Shown here: piece by piece, positions 24,375-32,301 of the stretch
Layout: each line of letters starts with the position of its first letter
Numbering within the stretch: the first letter of the stretch is position 1
NCBI RefSeq assembly: GCF_029813835.1
Contig: NZ_JARVKV010000038.1
Span: forward strand, 1-58,835
Origin: Streptomyces sp. DH37
GTDB taxonomy: Bacteria; Actinomycetota; Actinomycetes; Streptomycetales; Streptomycetaceae
Reading direction: 5' to 3'
DNA length: 58,835 bases
Notes under the pieces: model-generated
Databases searched by the model: none
Seen by the model: only the letters and a program-made list of their open reading frames with translations
Told to the model about the DNA's origin: nothing
Position numbers and translations under genes: made by a program

Positions 24375-24782
24375 ATGGCCAAGTACCTGCTGCTCAAGCA
24401 CTACCGCGGTGCCCCGGCTCCGGTCAACGACGTGCCCATGGACCAGTGGACGCCGGAGGAGATCTCGGCCCACATGCGGTACATGCACGACTTCGCGGCC
24501 CGGCTCGAGGAGACCGGCGAGTTCGTCGACGGCCAGGCGCTCGCCCCCGAGGGGACCTTCGTCCGGTACGACGGCGAGGGCCGCCCGCCGGTCACCGACG
24601 GCCCGTTCGCCGAGACCAAGGACCTCATCGCCGGCTGGATGGTGATCGACGTCGACAGCCACGAGCGCGCCGTCGAGCTGGCCGGGGAGCTGTCGGCCGC
24701 CCCCGGGGCGGGCGGGGAGCCGATCCACGAGTGGCTCGAGGTGCGCCCGTTCCTGGCCGCGCCGCCCACCGTCACGGAGTGA
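24375..24782 (+). CDS. YciI/DGPF family protein
   Basis: The 135-residue protein opens MAKYLLLKHYRG and contains the family signature TDGPFAETKDLIAGWMVIDV at about residues 74-93, followed by AVELAGELSAA and IHEWLEVRPF. This is the DGPF version of the YciI fold, a small ferredoxin-like domain with a His/Asp pair. Its biochemical role is unclear. The next gene, seven bases away, encodes the ECF sigma type that is typically encoded beside DGPF proteins. The two are probably an operon in which the DGPF protein is a partner or output of the sigma factor. Confidence 0.92.
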   Translation: MAKYLLLKHYRGAPAPVNDVPMDQWTPEEISAHMRYMHDFAARLEETGEFVDGQALAPEGTFVRYDGEGRPPVTDGPFAETKDLIAGWMVIDVDSHERAVELAGELSAAPGAGGEPIHEWLEVRPFLAAPPTVTE

Positions 24783-24789
24783 CCCCCGA

Positions 24790-25965
24790 GTGAACGAGGC
24801 CCTGCTCCGGAGCCTCACGCCGAGCGTGCTCGCCGTCCTCGTCCGCCGTGGAGCCGACTTCGCGGCGGCCGAGGACGCCGTGCAGGAGGCGCTGGTCGAG
24901 GCGGTCCGCGTCTGGCCCGCCGATCCGCCGCGGGACCCGAAGGGCTGGCTGGTCACCGTGGCCTGGCGCCGGTTCCTCGACGCGGCCCGGGCGGACGCCG
25001 CCCGCCGCCGGCGTGAGGACCTCGTCGAGGAGGAGCCGCCGCCCGGGCCCGCGCCCGCCGTGGACGACACGCTCCGGCTCTACTTCCTGTGCGCCCACCC
25101 GTCGCTGACGCCCTCGTCCGCGGTCGCGCTCACGCTGCGCGCCGTCGGCGGGCTGACCACACGCCAGATCGCCCGGGCCTACCTGGTGCCCGAGGCGACC
25201 ATGGCGCAGCGCATCAGCCGGGCCAAGCGCACCGTCTCCGGCGTGCGCCTCGACCGGCCCGGCGACGTCGCCACCGTGCTGCGCGTCCTCTACCTGGTCT
25301 TCAACGAGGGCTACTCCGGCGACGTCGACCTCGCCGCCGAGGCCATCCGGCTCACCCGGCAGCTCGCGGCCGCCGTCGACCACCCCGAGGTGGCGGGTCT
25401 GCTCGCCCTCATGCTGCTCCACCACGCCCGGCGCGCCGCCCGGACCGCGCCCGACGGCAGTCTGGTGCCGCTCGCCGAGCAGGACCGCGGCCGGTGGGAC
25501 ACCGGGGCGATCGCCGAGGGCGTCGGGGTCCTGCAGGCGGCCCTGGCCCGCGACCGGCTGGGCGAGTTCCAGGCCCAGGCCGCCATCGCGGCGCTCCACG
25601 CCGACGCGCCCACCGCCGAGGAGACCGACTGGGTGCAGATCGTCGAGTGGTACGACGAGCTCGTGCGCCTGACCGACAGCCCGGTCGTCCGGCTCAACCG
25701 CGCGGTGGCCGTCGGCGAGGCCGACGGACCGCGCGCCGGCCTGGCGGCGCTCGCGGCGCTGGACGACTCCTCCCCGGGCTCCTCGGGCGGGGGACGCCCC
25801 GTGCCGCGCCGCGCCGCGGTGGCGGCCTACCTCCACGAGCGCGACGGCGACCTGGCGACGGCGGCACGGCTGTACGCCGAGGCGGCCCACCAGGCGCCCA
25901 ACCTCGCCGAGCGCGATCACCTGACGCGCCAGGCCGCCCGGCTCAACGCCCGCCGGCGTCGCTGA
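24790..25965 (+). CDS. ECF sigma factor of the DGPF-associated type (ECF42-like)
   Basis: The 391-residue sigma factor has region 2 at about 1-75 (LLRSLTPSVLAVLVRRGADF, AEDAVQEALVEAVRVWP, PKGWLVTVAWRRFLD). A region 4 segment lies near 115-165 (LTTRQIARAYLVPEATMAQR). A C-terminal extension of more than 200 residues has TPR-like helices (LQAALARDRLGEFQAQAAIA, DWVQIVEWYDELVRLT, NRAVAVGEADGPRAGLAAL). That extension replaces a separate anti-sigma factor and is typical of the ECF42-like group. Start at GTG 24790, with GGAG about ten bases upstream. The gene ends near a bidirectional terminator shared with sdhB. Confidence 0.9.
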   Translation: MNEALLRSLTPSVLAVLVRRGADFAAAEDAVQEALVEAVRVWPADPPRDPKGWLVTVAWRRFLDAARADAARRRREDLVEEEPPPGPAPAVDDTLRLYFLCAHPSLTPSSAVALTLRAVGGLTTRQIARAYLVPEATMAQRISRAKRTVSGVRLDRPGDVATVLRVLYLVFNEGYSGDVDLAAEAIRLTRQLAAAVDHPEVAGLLALMLLHHARRAARTAPDGSLVPLAEQDRGRWDTGAIAEGVGVLQAALARDRLGEFQAQAAIAALHADAPTAEETDWVQIVEWYDELVRLTDSPVVRLNRAVAVGEADGPRAGLAALAALDDSSPGSSGGGRPVPRRAAVAAYLHERDGDLATAARLYAEAAHQAPNLAERDHLTRQAARLNARRRR

Positions 25966-26012
25966 CGGGCCGCGCCCGGAACCTCCCGCGGCCCCCGGCG
26001 GCCGGGAAATGC

Positions 26013-26050
26013 GGTGAGGGCCCGCCCCCCGAAGGGAGCGGGCCCTCACC
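26013..26050. terminator. Bidirectional terminator between sigma gene and sdhB
   Basis: GGTGAGGGCCCGC pairs perfectly with GCGGGCCCTCACC across a 12-base loop. It sits between the convergent 3' ends at 25965 and 26094. Confidence 0.82.
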
Positions 26051-26093
26051 GGCGCCGGGGGCCGCCCCTCGGCGGGGCGGCCCGGTACGGGCC

Positions 26094-26870
26094 TCAGTAG
26101 CGACGCGTGATCAGCGCGCGCTTGACCTCCTGGATGGCCTTGGTGATCTCGATGCCGCGCGGGCAGGCCTCCGTGCAGTTGAAGACGGTCCGGCAGCGCC
26201 AGACGCCCTCGCGGTCGTTGAGGATCTCCAGACGCTGCTCACCGCCCTCGTCGCGGGAGTCGAAGATGAACCGGTGGGCGTTGACGATCGCCGCCGGGCC
26301 GAAGTACTGGCCGTCGTTCCAGAACACCGGGCACGCGGACGTGCACGCGGCGCACAGGATGCACTTGGTGGTGTCGTCGAAGCGCTCGCGGTCCTCGGCG
26401 GACTGCAGGCGCTCGCGGGTCGGCTCGTTGCCCTTGGTGATCAGGAAGGGCATCACGTCCCGGTACGCCTGGAAAAACGGCTCCATGTCGACCACCAGGT
26501 CCTTCTGGACCGTGAGCCCCTTGATGGGCTCGACCGTGATCGGCTTCTCCGGGCTGATGTCCTTGATCAGCGTCTTGCACGCCAGCCGGTTGCGGCCGTT
26601 GATGCGCATCGCGTCCGAGCCGCAGATGCCGTGCGCGCAGGAGCGCCGGAAGGTCAGCGTGCCGTCGACCTCCCACTTGATCTTGTGGAGGGCGTCCAGG
26701 ACGCGCTCCTTGGGATCGATCTCGATCTGGAAGTCCTCCCAGGTGGCCTCGGCGGAGACCTCCGGGTTGAACCGCCGGATGCGGAAGGTCGCGGTGATGT
26801 AGGGGGAGTCCGCTGCCGTGCCGCCGGCACCTGCCTCGGACTGGCTCTTGTCCATGACGGGAGTGGCCAT
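26094..26870 (-). CDS. sdhB: Succinate dehydrogenase iron-sulfur subunit
   Basis: SdhB passes electrons from FAD to quinone through three Fe-S clusters. The 258-residue protein has the plant-type 2Fe-2S cysteines (RRSCAHGICGSDAMRING, then ACKTLI). The dicluster cysteines follow in CILCAACTSACPVFW and CRTVFNCTEACPRGIEI. It is the last gene of the sdhC-sdhD-sdhA-sdhB operon, and its ATG overlaps the sdhA stop by one base (TGATG). The first 25 residues are an Ala/Gly-rich extension. It functions at the inner face of the membrane in complex II. Confidence 0.97.
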   Translation of the reverse strand: MATPVMDKSQSEAGAGGTAADSPYITATFRIRRFNPEVSAEATWEDFQIEIDPKERVLDALHKIKWEVDGTLTFRRSCAHGICGSDAMRINGRNRLACKTLIKDISPEKPITVEPIKGLTVQKDLVVDMEPFFQAYRDVMPFLITKGNEPTRERLQSAEDRERFDDTTKCILCAACTSACPVFWNDGQYFGPAAIVNAHRFIFDSRDEGGEQRLEILNDREGVWRCRTVFNCTEACPRGIEITKAIQEVKRALITRRY

Positions 26871-28624
26871 CAGTACTTACGCTCCATCGGCTGGTAGCGG
26901 GTCTGCACGACCGGCTTGTAGTCCAGCCGGATCGACTCGGTGCCGTCGTCGCCAACCTCGCGGTACGCCATGGTGTGGCGCATGAAGTTGACGTCGTCGC
27001 GGTTCGGGTAGTCCTCGCGGTAGTGGCCGCCGCGGGACTCCTTGCGGGCCAGCGCGGAGACGGCCGTCACCTCGGCCAGGTCGAGCAGGTTGCCCAGCTC
27101 GATGGCCTCCAGCAGGTCGGTGTTGAACCGCTTGCCCTTGTCCTGGACGGACACGTTCTTGTACCGCTTGCGCAGGGAGGCGATCTCCTCGACGGCCTCC
27201 TTGAGCGTCTGCTCGGTGCGGAAGACCATGACGTTCTTGTCCATGGTCTCCTGGAGCGCCTTGCGGATCTCGGTGACCCGCTCGGTGCCCTCCGAGGAGC
27301 GCAGCGCCTCGACCTGGCCCTGGACGAACGCGGCCGGGTCCTCCGGCAGGTCGACGTGGTCGGCGGTCGCGGCGTACTCGGCGGCGGCGATGCCCGCCCG
27401 GCGGCCGAAGACGTTGATGTCCAGCAGCGAGTTGGTGCCCAGGCGGTTGGCGCCGTGCACGGACACGCAGGCGACCTCGCCGGCCGCGTACAGGCCCGGC
27501 ACCACCGTGGTGTTGTCGGCCAGCACCTCGCCCATGACGTTGGTCGGGATGCCGCCCATCGCGTAGTGCGCGGTCGGCTGGATCGGGATCGGGTCGGTGT
27601 ACGGCTCGATGCCCAGGTAGGTCCGCGCGAACTCGGTGATGTCCGGCAGCTTGGCGTCGAGCTGCTCCGGCGGCAGGTGGGTGAGGTCCAGGAAGACGTG
27701 GTCGCCCTCGGGACCGCAGCCGCGGCCCTCGCGGATCTCGGTGTAGATCGAGCGGGAGACGACGTCGCGCGAGGCCAGGTCCTTCATGACGGGCGCGTAC
27801 TTCTCCATGAAGCGCTCGCCGTCCTTGTTGCGGAGGATGCCGCCCTCGCCGCGGGCGCCCTCGGTCAGGAGGATGCCCATGCGCCAGATGCCGGTCGGGT
27901 GGAACTGGAAGAACTCCATGTCCTCCAGCGGCAGGCCCCGGCGGAACGCGGCGGCCTGGCCGTCGCCGGTCAGGGTGTGCGCGTTGGAGGTGACCTTGAA
28001 GAACTTGCCGTTGCCGCCCGAGGCGAAGACGACGGCCTTCGCCTGGAAGACGTGGATCTCGCCGGTGGCCAGCTCGTAGGCGACGACGCCCGCGGTGCGC
28101 TTGACCCCGTCGACCTCGCTCAGCAGCAGGTCCAGGACGTAGAACTCGTTGTAGAACTCCACGCCCTCCTTGACGCAGTTCTGGTACAGCGTCTGGAGGA
28201 TCATGTGGCCGGTGCGGTCCGCGGCGTAGCAGGACCGGCGGACCGGGGCCTCGCCGTGGTTGCGGGAGTGGCCGCCGAAGCGGCGCTGGTCGATGGTGCC
28301 GTCCGGGGTCCGGTTGAACGGCAGGCCCATCTTCTCCAGGTCGAGGACGGCGTCGATGGCCTCCTTCGCCAGGATCTCGGCGGCGTCCTGGTCGACCAGG
28401 TAGTCACCGCCCTTGACCGTGTCGAAGGTGTGCCACTCCCAGTTGTCCTCCTCGACGTTCGCCAGGGCGGCGGCCATGCCGCCCTGGGCGGCGCCGGTGT
28501 GGGAGCGGGTGGGGTAGAGCTTCGTCAGCACCGCGGTGCGGCTGCGCTTCGTCGCCTCGATGGCGGCGCGCATACCGGCGCCGCCCGCGCCGACGATGAC
28601 GGTGTCGTACTTGTGGATCTTCAT
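26870..28624 (-). CDS. sdhA: Succinate dehydrogenase flavoprotein subunit
   Basis: SdhA oxidises succinate to fumarate with covalently bound FAD. The 584-residue length is standard. The FAD-binding VIVGAGGAGMRAAIEA opens the protein, His42 in SHTGAAQGG is the covalent FAD site, and RRFGGHSRNHGEAPVRRSCY and QFHPTGIWRMGIL line the active site. HYAMGGIPTN, EVACVSVHGANRLGTNSLLD, and the C-terminal ESRGGHYREDYPNRDD follow. I chose ATG 28624 (MKIHKYDTVIVG). It lies between sdhD and sdhB in the operon. Confidence 0.98.
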   Translation of the reverse strand: MKIHKYDTVIVGAGGAGMRAAIEATKRSRTAVLTKLYPTRSHTGAAQGGMAAALANVEEDNWEWHTFDTVKGGDYLVDQDAAEILAKEAIDAVLDLEKMGLPFNRTPDGTIDQRRFGGHSRNHGEAPVRRSCYAADRTGHMILQTLYQNCVKEGVEFYNEFYVLDLLLSEVDGVKRTAGVVAYELATGEIHVFQAKAVVFASGGNGKFFKVTSNAHTLTGDGQAAAFRRGLPLEDMEFFQFHPTGIWRMGILLTEGARGEGGILRNKDGERFMEKYAPVMKDLASRDVVSRSIYTEIREGRGCGPEGDHVFLDLTHLPPEQLDAKLPDITEFARTYLGIEPYTDPIPIQPTAHYAMGGIPTNVMGEVLADNTTVVPGLYAAGEVACVSVHGANRLGTNSLLDINVFGRRAGIAAAEYAATADHVDLPEDPAAFVQGQVEALRSSEGTERVTEIRKALQETMDKNVMVFRTEQTLKEAVEEIASLRKRYKNVSVQDKGKRFNTDLLEAIELGNLLDLAEVTAVSALARKESRGGHYREDYPNRDDVNFMRHTMAYREVGDDGTESIRLDYKPVVQTRYQPMERKY

Positions 28625-28647
28625 GATGTAACGCCTCAGCCCCGGCT

Positions 28648-29079
28648 CTAGCGGATGTTCGGGTCGAAGGTGAAGATCACCAGCGTGCCCAGCAGGACGG
28701 TGAACACCGTGGCGGTGTACAGCAGCGTCTTCAGCCAGAAGCGCGTGCCGTCCCGCTCGGCGTAGTCGTTGATGATGACCCGCAGGCCGTTGGCGCCGTG
28801 CAGCATCGCCAGCCACAGCATCAGCAGGTCCCAGGTCATCCAGAAGGGCGAGGCCCAGCGGCCGGCCACGAAGGCGAAGTTGACCTTGCTGACACCGCCG
28901 TCCAGGACGAGCTGGATCAGCAGGTGGCCCACCACGAGCAGGACCAGCACGATGCCGGACAGCCGCATGAAGAGCCAGGCCTGCATCTCGAAGTTGCCGC
29001 GCGTGACCTTGGGGGTCCGGCTCGTACGCGCGCGGGGCGGCTCGATGAGGGGGGCGGGGTTGTCTACGTCGAAGGCCAT
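28648..29079 (-). CDS. sdhD: Succinate dehydrogenase hydrophobic membrane anchor subunit
   Basis: The 143-residue subunit has three hydrophobic helices near residues 32-55 (MRLSGIVLVLLVVGHLLIQL), 75-98 (WDLLMLWLAMLHGANGLRVI) and 118-138 (LLYTATVFTVLLGTLVIF). HGANGLRVI and the GHLLIQ histidine are candidates for haem or quinone contacts. The first 30 residues are polar. It follows sdhC after four bases and is 23 bases before sdhA. The SdhD call over SdhC rests on gene order and the typical HGANGLRVIIND motif. Confidence 0.92.
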   Translation of the reverse strand: MAFDVDNPAPLIEPPRARTSRTPKVTRGNFEMQAWLFMRLSGIVLVLLVVGHLLIQLVLDGGVSKVNFAFVAGRWASPFWMTWDLLMLWLAMLHGANGLRVIINDYAERDGTRFWLKTLLYTATVFTVLLGTLVIFTFDPNIR

Positions 29080-29083
29080 GTCG

Positions 29084-29464
29084 TCAGCTCCCGAACAGCT
29101 CGCTCACGGCGTGCCCGAGGATCGGGTACAGCGCCCCGATCATCAGCACGATCCAGATGCCCATCACGGTCCACAGCATCTGACGCTGGTACTTGGTGCC
29201 CTTCGACCAGAAGTCGACGGCGACGACCCGAAGGCCGTTGAGCGCGTGGAAGAGGATGGCGGCCACGAGGCCGTACTCCAGCAGCGCGACGATAGGCGTC
29301 TTGTAGACCGCCACGGTGTCGTCGTAGGCCTCCGGGGAGACGCGGACGAGCGACGTGTCCAGGACGTGCACGAACAGGAAGAAGAAGATGAGGACGCCGG
29401 TGACTCGGTGAGCCACCCAGGACCACATGCCTTCCCGGCCGCGGTACAGCGTTCCAGCCGGCAC
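29084..29464 (-). CDS. sdhC: Succinate dehydrogenase cytochrome b556 subunit
   Basis: The 126-residue subunit begins VPAGTLYRGREGMWSW and has WVAHRVTGVLIFFFLFVHVL (haem-ligand region), LEYGLVAAILFHALNGLRVV and a third helix MLWTVMGIWIVLMIGALY. The GTG at 29464 is chosen because GGAGGG lies six bases upstream and the family N-terminus starts there; the ATG at 29602 would add 46 residues through the promoter region. It is the first gene of the sdhCDAB operon. Confidence 0.94.
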   Translation of the reverse strand: MPAGTLYRGREGMWSWVAHRVTGVLIFFFLFVHVLDTSLVRVSPEAYDDTVAVYKTPIVALLEYGLVAAILFHALNGLRVVAVDFWSKGTKYQRQMLWTVMGIWIVLMIGALYPILGHAVSELFGS

Positions 29465-29598
29465 GGAAAACCCTCCGGGAGCGGTTACGGGGCCGGCCGG
29501 CTTCGGTGTCGGTCTGGCCCGGCCGGGTACGGTCCACCGGCCGATGGCCATGGTAACGAGGTCCGGTCGGTGTGGTTCCCCCGGGGGGTCAGATGTGA
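29465..29598. promoter_or_regulatory. Region upstream of the sdh operon
   Basis: The 134 bases before sdhC should hold its promoter on the minus strand. A TACCAT hexamer in TTACCATGG is a possible -10, but I see no matching -35. A TGATC-rich stretch near the upstream gene (TGTGATCAATCA) is A/T-rich by local standards. Confidence 0.3.
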
Positions 29599-30240
29599 TC
29601 AATCAGGCACGGACGGATCAGGGGCCTGGCCGGGGGGCGCGCCGGGGGCCGTGCTGGGGACGGGAGCGGGGACGGGGGCGTCCGGACCGGGCCTCCCGCC
29701 CGCCCCCGCGAGCCCCTCCCGGGCCAGCCGCAGCAGCCGGCCGCGCGCGATGCGGCGCAGCTCGTCGGCGGCCACGGCCCGCTCCCGCTCGGCCTCGTTG
29801 CCCAGCCGGGTGCGGATCGCGGCGAGGACGTGACCGAGCGCCTCCTCCTCGCGCACCCCGTCGACGCACAGCACGAAGGCGTAGCCGAAGCGGCTCTCGT
29901 AGGCGGCGTGGGCGGCGCGCAGGGCCGTGTGCGCGGCGAGCGCGCCGGGCCCGGCGATGACGATGGGCCGGCCGCCGTACAGTGGGCCGCCGTACCCCAG
30001 ACCGGCGGAGGACTCCCTGGTCAGCGCCTCGGACAGATCCTCGTCGGTGAGGTCGTAGCTGGCCTCGTCGGCGGCGGCGAGCAGCGAGTCCACGTCCGGG
30101 TAGGGGCGGTGGGCCGCGATGCTCCCCGCCCAGCGCCGGCTGCCGCAGCAGGAGAGCAGGGCTTCCCGGAGGTCGGCGGGAGAGGCGTTGTTGAGGCGGT
30201 GGAGCGGCGTTGCCTCGCTTCGCTGAGGGGGCAGGCGCAT
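29599..30240 (-). CDS. 2-oxo-4-hydroxy-4-carboxy-5-ureidoimidazoline decarboxylase
   Basis: The 213-residue protein matches OHCU decarboxylase (UraD), which turns OHCU into S-allantoin in urate breakdown. HRLNNASPADLREALLSCCG opens the domain. HRPYPDVDSLLAAADEAS, LTRESSAGLGY, ALRAAHAAYESRFGYAFVLC and the Glu-rich RTRLGNEAERERAVAADELRRI helix follow. The last 35 residues are an Ala/Pro-rich tail. The usual partners, urate oxidase and HIU hydrolase, are not in this window. It is divergent from the GH20 gene and upstream of sdhC on the same strand. A second true UraD elsewhere in the genome is likely, so this may be a paralogue. Confidence 0.85.
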   Translation of the reverse strand: MRLPPQRSEATPLHRLNNASPADLREALLSCCGSRRWAGSIAAHRPYPDVDSLLAAADEASYDLTDEDLSEALTRESSAGLGYGGPLYGGRPIVIAGPGALAAHTALRAAHAAYESRFGYAFVLCVDGVREEEALGHVLAAIRTRLGNEAERERAVAADELRRIARGRLLRLAREGLAGAGGRPGPDAPVPAPVPSTAPGAPPGQAPDPSVPD

Positions 30241-30406
30241 GGGCTCCTCGGGCGCGGGGAGACGTCAGGGACGTCGCGGGACACGGAAGTGCTGGTGACC
30301 GGGGTGATCGTGTGACGGAAGATGACGCAACGGTAACGATACGGGGCAGAGGGCGCCCGGTGCGCAGGGGTTTTTCACCCGGATGAGAAGGGGCCCGGGC
30401 GCATGA

Positions 30407-30440
30407 TTGACGAATGAGGATGTGAAAGGCGCAATACGGT
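30407..30440 (+). promoter_or_regulatory. Possible promoter of the GH20 gene
   Basis: TTGACG at 30407-30412 and CAATAC at 30432-30437 are spaced 19 bases, slightly long for a main-sigma promoter. Transcription would begin within a few bases of the ATG at 30447, giving an almost leaderless mRNA, consistent with the lack of a good ribosome site there. Confidence 0.3.
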
Positions 30441-30446
30441 CACTCC

Positions 30447-32108
30447 ATGGGACGCAGGCGTAGACGCAACCCCCGCAGGAAGGCCGCCGCCGTCGCGGCC
30501 GTGGCCGGTGCGGCCGCCGCCGCGACGGCCGTCACCCTCCTCGTGCTGCCCGGCGACCCGCCGGACGGCGGCGGCGACCCGGCCGAGGGCGCCCGGGGCA
30601 CGCCCGGCGTGCCCGCCGTCGCCCTGCCCGCCGCGCCCGACACCGTCCCCGCCGTGCGCCAGTGGACGCCCGAGCCCGGCATCGGCTGGCAGCCCGGCCC
30701 CGGCACCCGCGTCGTGGCCGACCCCGGCGGGCCGCTCGCCGACGAGGCCGAGCTGCTGGCCGACGAGCTGGACGTGGAGCACTCCGCCGGGCCGGCCGGG
30801 CCCGGCGACGTCGAGCTGGTCCTGGAGTCCGGGAAGCCCGGCGCCGCCGAGGAGGGGGACGAGGAGGGGCACGAGGAGGGACACGGGGGCCGCGAGGGCT
30901 ACGTGCTGACCGCCGCCACCGGCCGGGTCACCGTCGCCGGCCGCACCGACGCGGGCGTCTTCTACGGCACCCGCACCCTCCTCCAGGCCCTCCGCGACGG
31001 CGGCCGGATCCCCCGGGGCACCATCCGGGACTGGCCCGACCGCCCCCAGCGCGGCTTCATGCTCGACATCGCCCGCAAGCACTTCAGCGCGGAGTGGATC
31101 GAGGACCGCATCCGCGAGATGGGCGACCTCAAGCTCAACCAGCTCCAGCTCCACCTCTCCGACGACCAGGCCTTCCGCGTCGAGAGCGACTCCCACCCGG
31201 AGGTCGTCTCCGACCCCCACCTGACCAAGGCCGAGCTGCGCCGGATCGTCGAGCTGGCCAACTCCCGGCACATCACCGTCATCCCCGAGATCGACTCGCC
31301 CGGCCACCTCGGCGCGGTCCTCGACGCCCACCCCGGACTCCGGCTGCGCGACGCCGACGGCGACCCGGCGCCCGGCGCCATCGACATCTCCGACCCGCGC
31401 TCGGCACGGCTGGTGGACGACCTGCTGCGCGAGTACGCCCCCCTCTTCCGCGACCAGCCCGGCCCCGGCCCGTACTGGCACCTGGGCGGCGACGAGTACC
31501 GGGCGCTGATGCGGTCCGACCCCGAGGCCGCCTACCCGGACCTGGCGGAGGCGGCCCGCCGCGAGCACGGCCCCCGGGCCCGGGTGCGGGACCTGGCGGC
31601 GGCCTGGCTCAACGACCGCGCCGAGACCGTGCGGAAGGCCGGCTTCACGCCCCAGGTGTGGAACGACGGGCAGCACGCCGGCGGGGTCGTCGAGCCCAGC
31701 CGCCCGAGGCAGGTGGCCTACTGGACGGGCAAGGAGATCGGCGCCCGGCCGCCCGGGGAGTACCTGCGCGAGGGCTGGGAGGTGATCAACCTCAACGACG
31801 AGTACCTCTACTACGTCCTCGGCGAGCCCAACGAGTTCACCTACCCGACCGGCGAGCGGATCTACGAGGAGTGGACCCCGGCCGTGCTGCGCGGCAGCGA
31901 GCCCGAGCCCGCGGAGCTGACCGGGCCGGACCGCGTGGTGGGCGGGCGGTTCGCCGTCTGGTGCGACCTGTCGGGGGCGCAGACCGCGGCCGAGGTCGCC
32001 CGCGGCATCCGCATGCCGCTGCGGGCCGTGGCCCAGAAGCTGTGGGACCCCTCCCCGACCGCCCTGGAGTGGGAGGACTTCCGGAAGCTGGCGGACCGGG
32101 TGACGTAG
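30447..32108 (+). CDS. Beta-N-acetylhexosaminidase, glycoside hydrolase family 20
   Basis: The 553-residue exported enzyme releases terminal GlcNAc or GalNAc. An Arg-rich start is followed by a hydrophobic export segment at about 12-34 (AAAVAAVAGAAAAATAVTLL). After a GH20b-like domain (about 85-185) the TIM barrel begins at RGFMLDIARKHFS. The DQAFR loop, IPEIDSPGH and the catalytic pair Asp349-Glu350 in HLGGDEYRAL are present. W-rich PQVWNDG and late NLNDEYLYYVLGE segments also fit. It can act on chitin- or peptidoglycan-derived sugars outside the cell. The 3' end runs towards the minisatellite at 32138. Confidence 0.93.
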   Translation: MGRRRRRNPRRKAAAVAAVAGAAAAATAVTLLVLPGDPPDGGGDPAEGARGTPGVPAVALPAAPDTVPAVRQWTPEPGIGWQPGPGTRVVADPGGPLADEAELLADELDVEHSAGPAGPGDVELVLESGKPGAAEEGDEEGHEEGHGGREGYVLTAATGRVTVAGRTDAGVFYGTRTLLQALRDGGRIPRGTIRDWPDRPQRGFMLDIARKHFSAEWIEDRIREMGDLKLNQLQLHLSDDQAFRVESDSHPEVVSDPHLTKAELRRIVELANSRHITVIPEIDSPGHLGAVLDAHPGLRLRDADGDPAPGAIDISDPRSARLVDDLLREYAPLFRDQPGPGPYWHLGGDEYRALMRSDPEAAYPDLAEAARREHGPRARVRDLAAAWLNDRAETVRKAGFTPQVWNDGQHAGGVVEPSRPRQVAYWTGKEIGARPPGEYLREGWEVINLNDEYLYYVLGEPNEFTYPTGERIYEEWTPAVLRGSEPEPAELTGPDRVVGGRFAVWCDLSGAQTAAEVARGIRMPLRAVAQKLWDPSPTALEWEDFRKLADRVT

Positions 32109-32137
32109 GGGACGCGGGGGAGGGGCTCGCACGGCTT

Positions 32138-32301
32138 CCGGACACGGCCCGGGACAGGGTTCGGGACACGGCCCGGGACAGGGTTCGGGACACGGCCCGG
32201 GACAGGGTTCGGGACAGGGCCCGGGACAGGGTTCGGGACACGGCCCGGGACAGGGTTCGGGACAGGGCCCGGGACAGGGGTCGGGACACGGCTCAGGACA
32301 C
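32138..32301. repeat. 24-bp minisatellite of nearly seven tandem copies
   Basis: Units starting at 32138, 32162, 32186, 32210, 32234, 32258 and 32282 follow CGGGACACGGCC plus CGGGACAGGGTT. The last unit is partial and runs into the end of the convergent ABC permease gene. Each 24-base unit is itself two related 12-base halves. Units differ mainly by an alternation of ACACGG and ACAGGG. It fills the convergent gap between the GH20 gene and the permease gene. Confidence 0.93.

Noticed and set aside
29465..29602. Longer SdhC from ATG 29602
   Set aside because: The added 46 residues are not SdhC-like, and GGAGGG is placed exactly for GTG 29464.
32138..32301. CRISPR array
   Set aside because: The units are directly adjacent with no unique spacers and no cas genes are present; it is a minisatellite.
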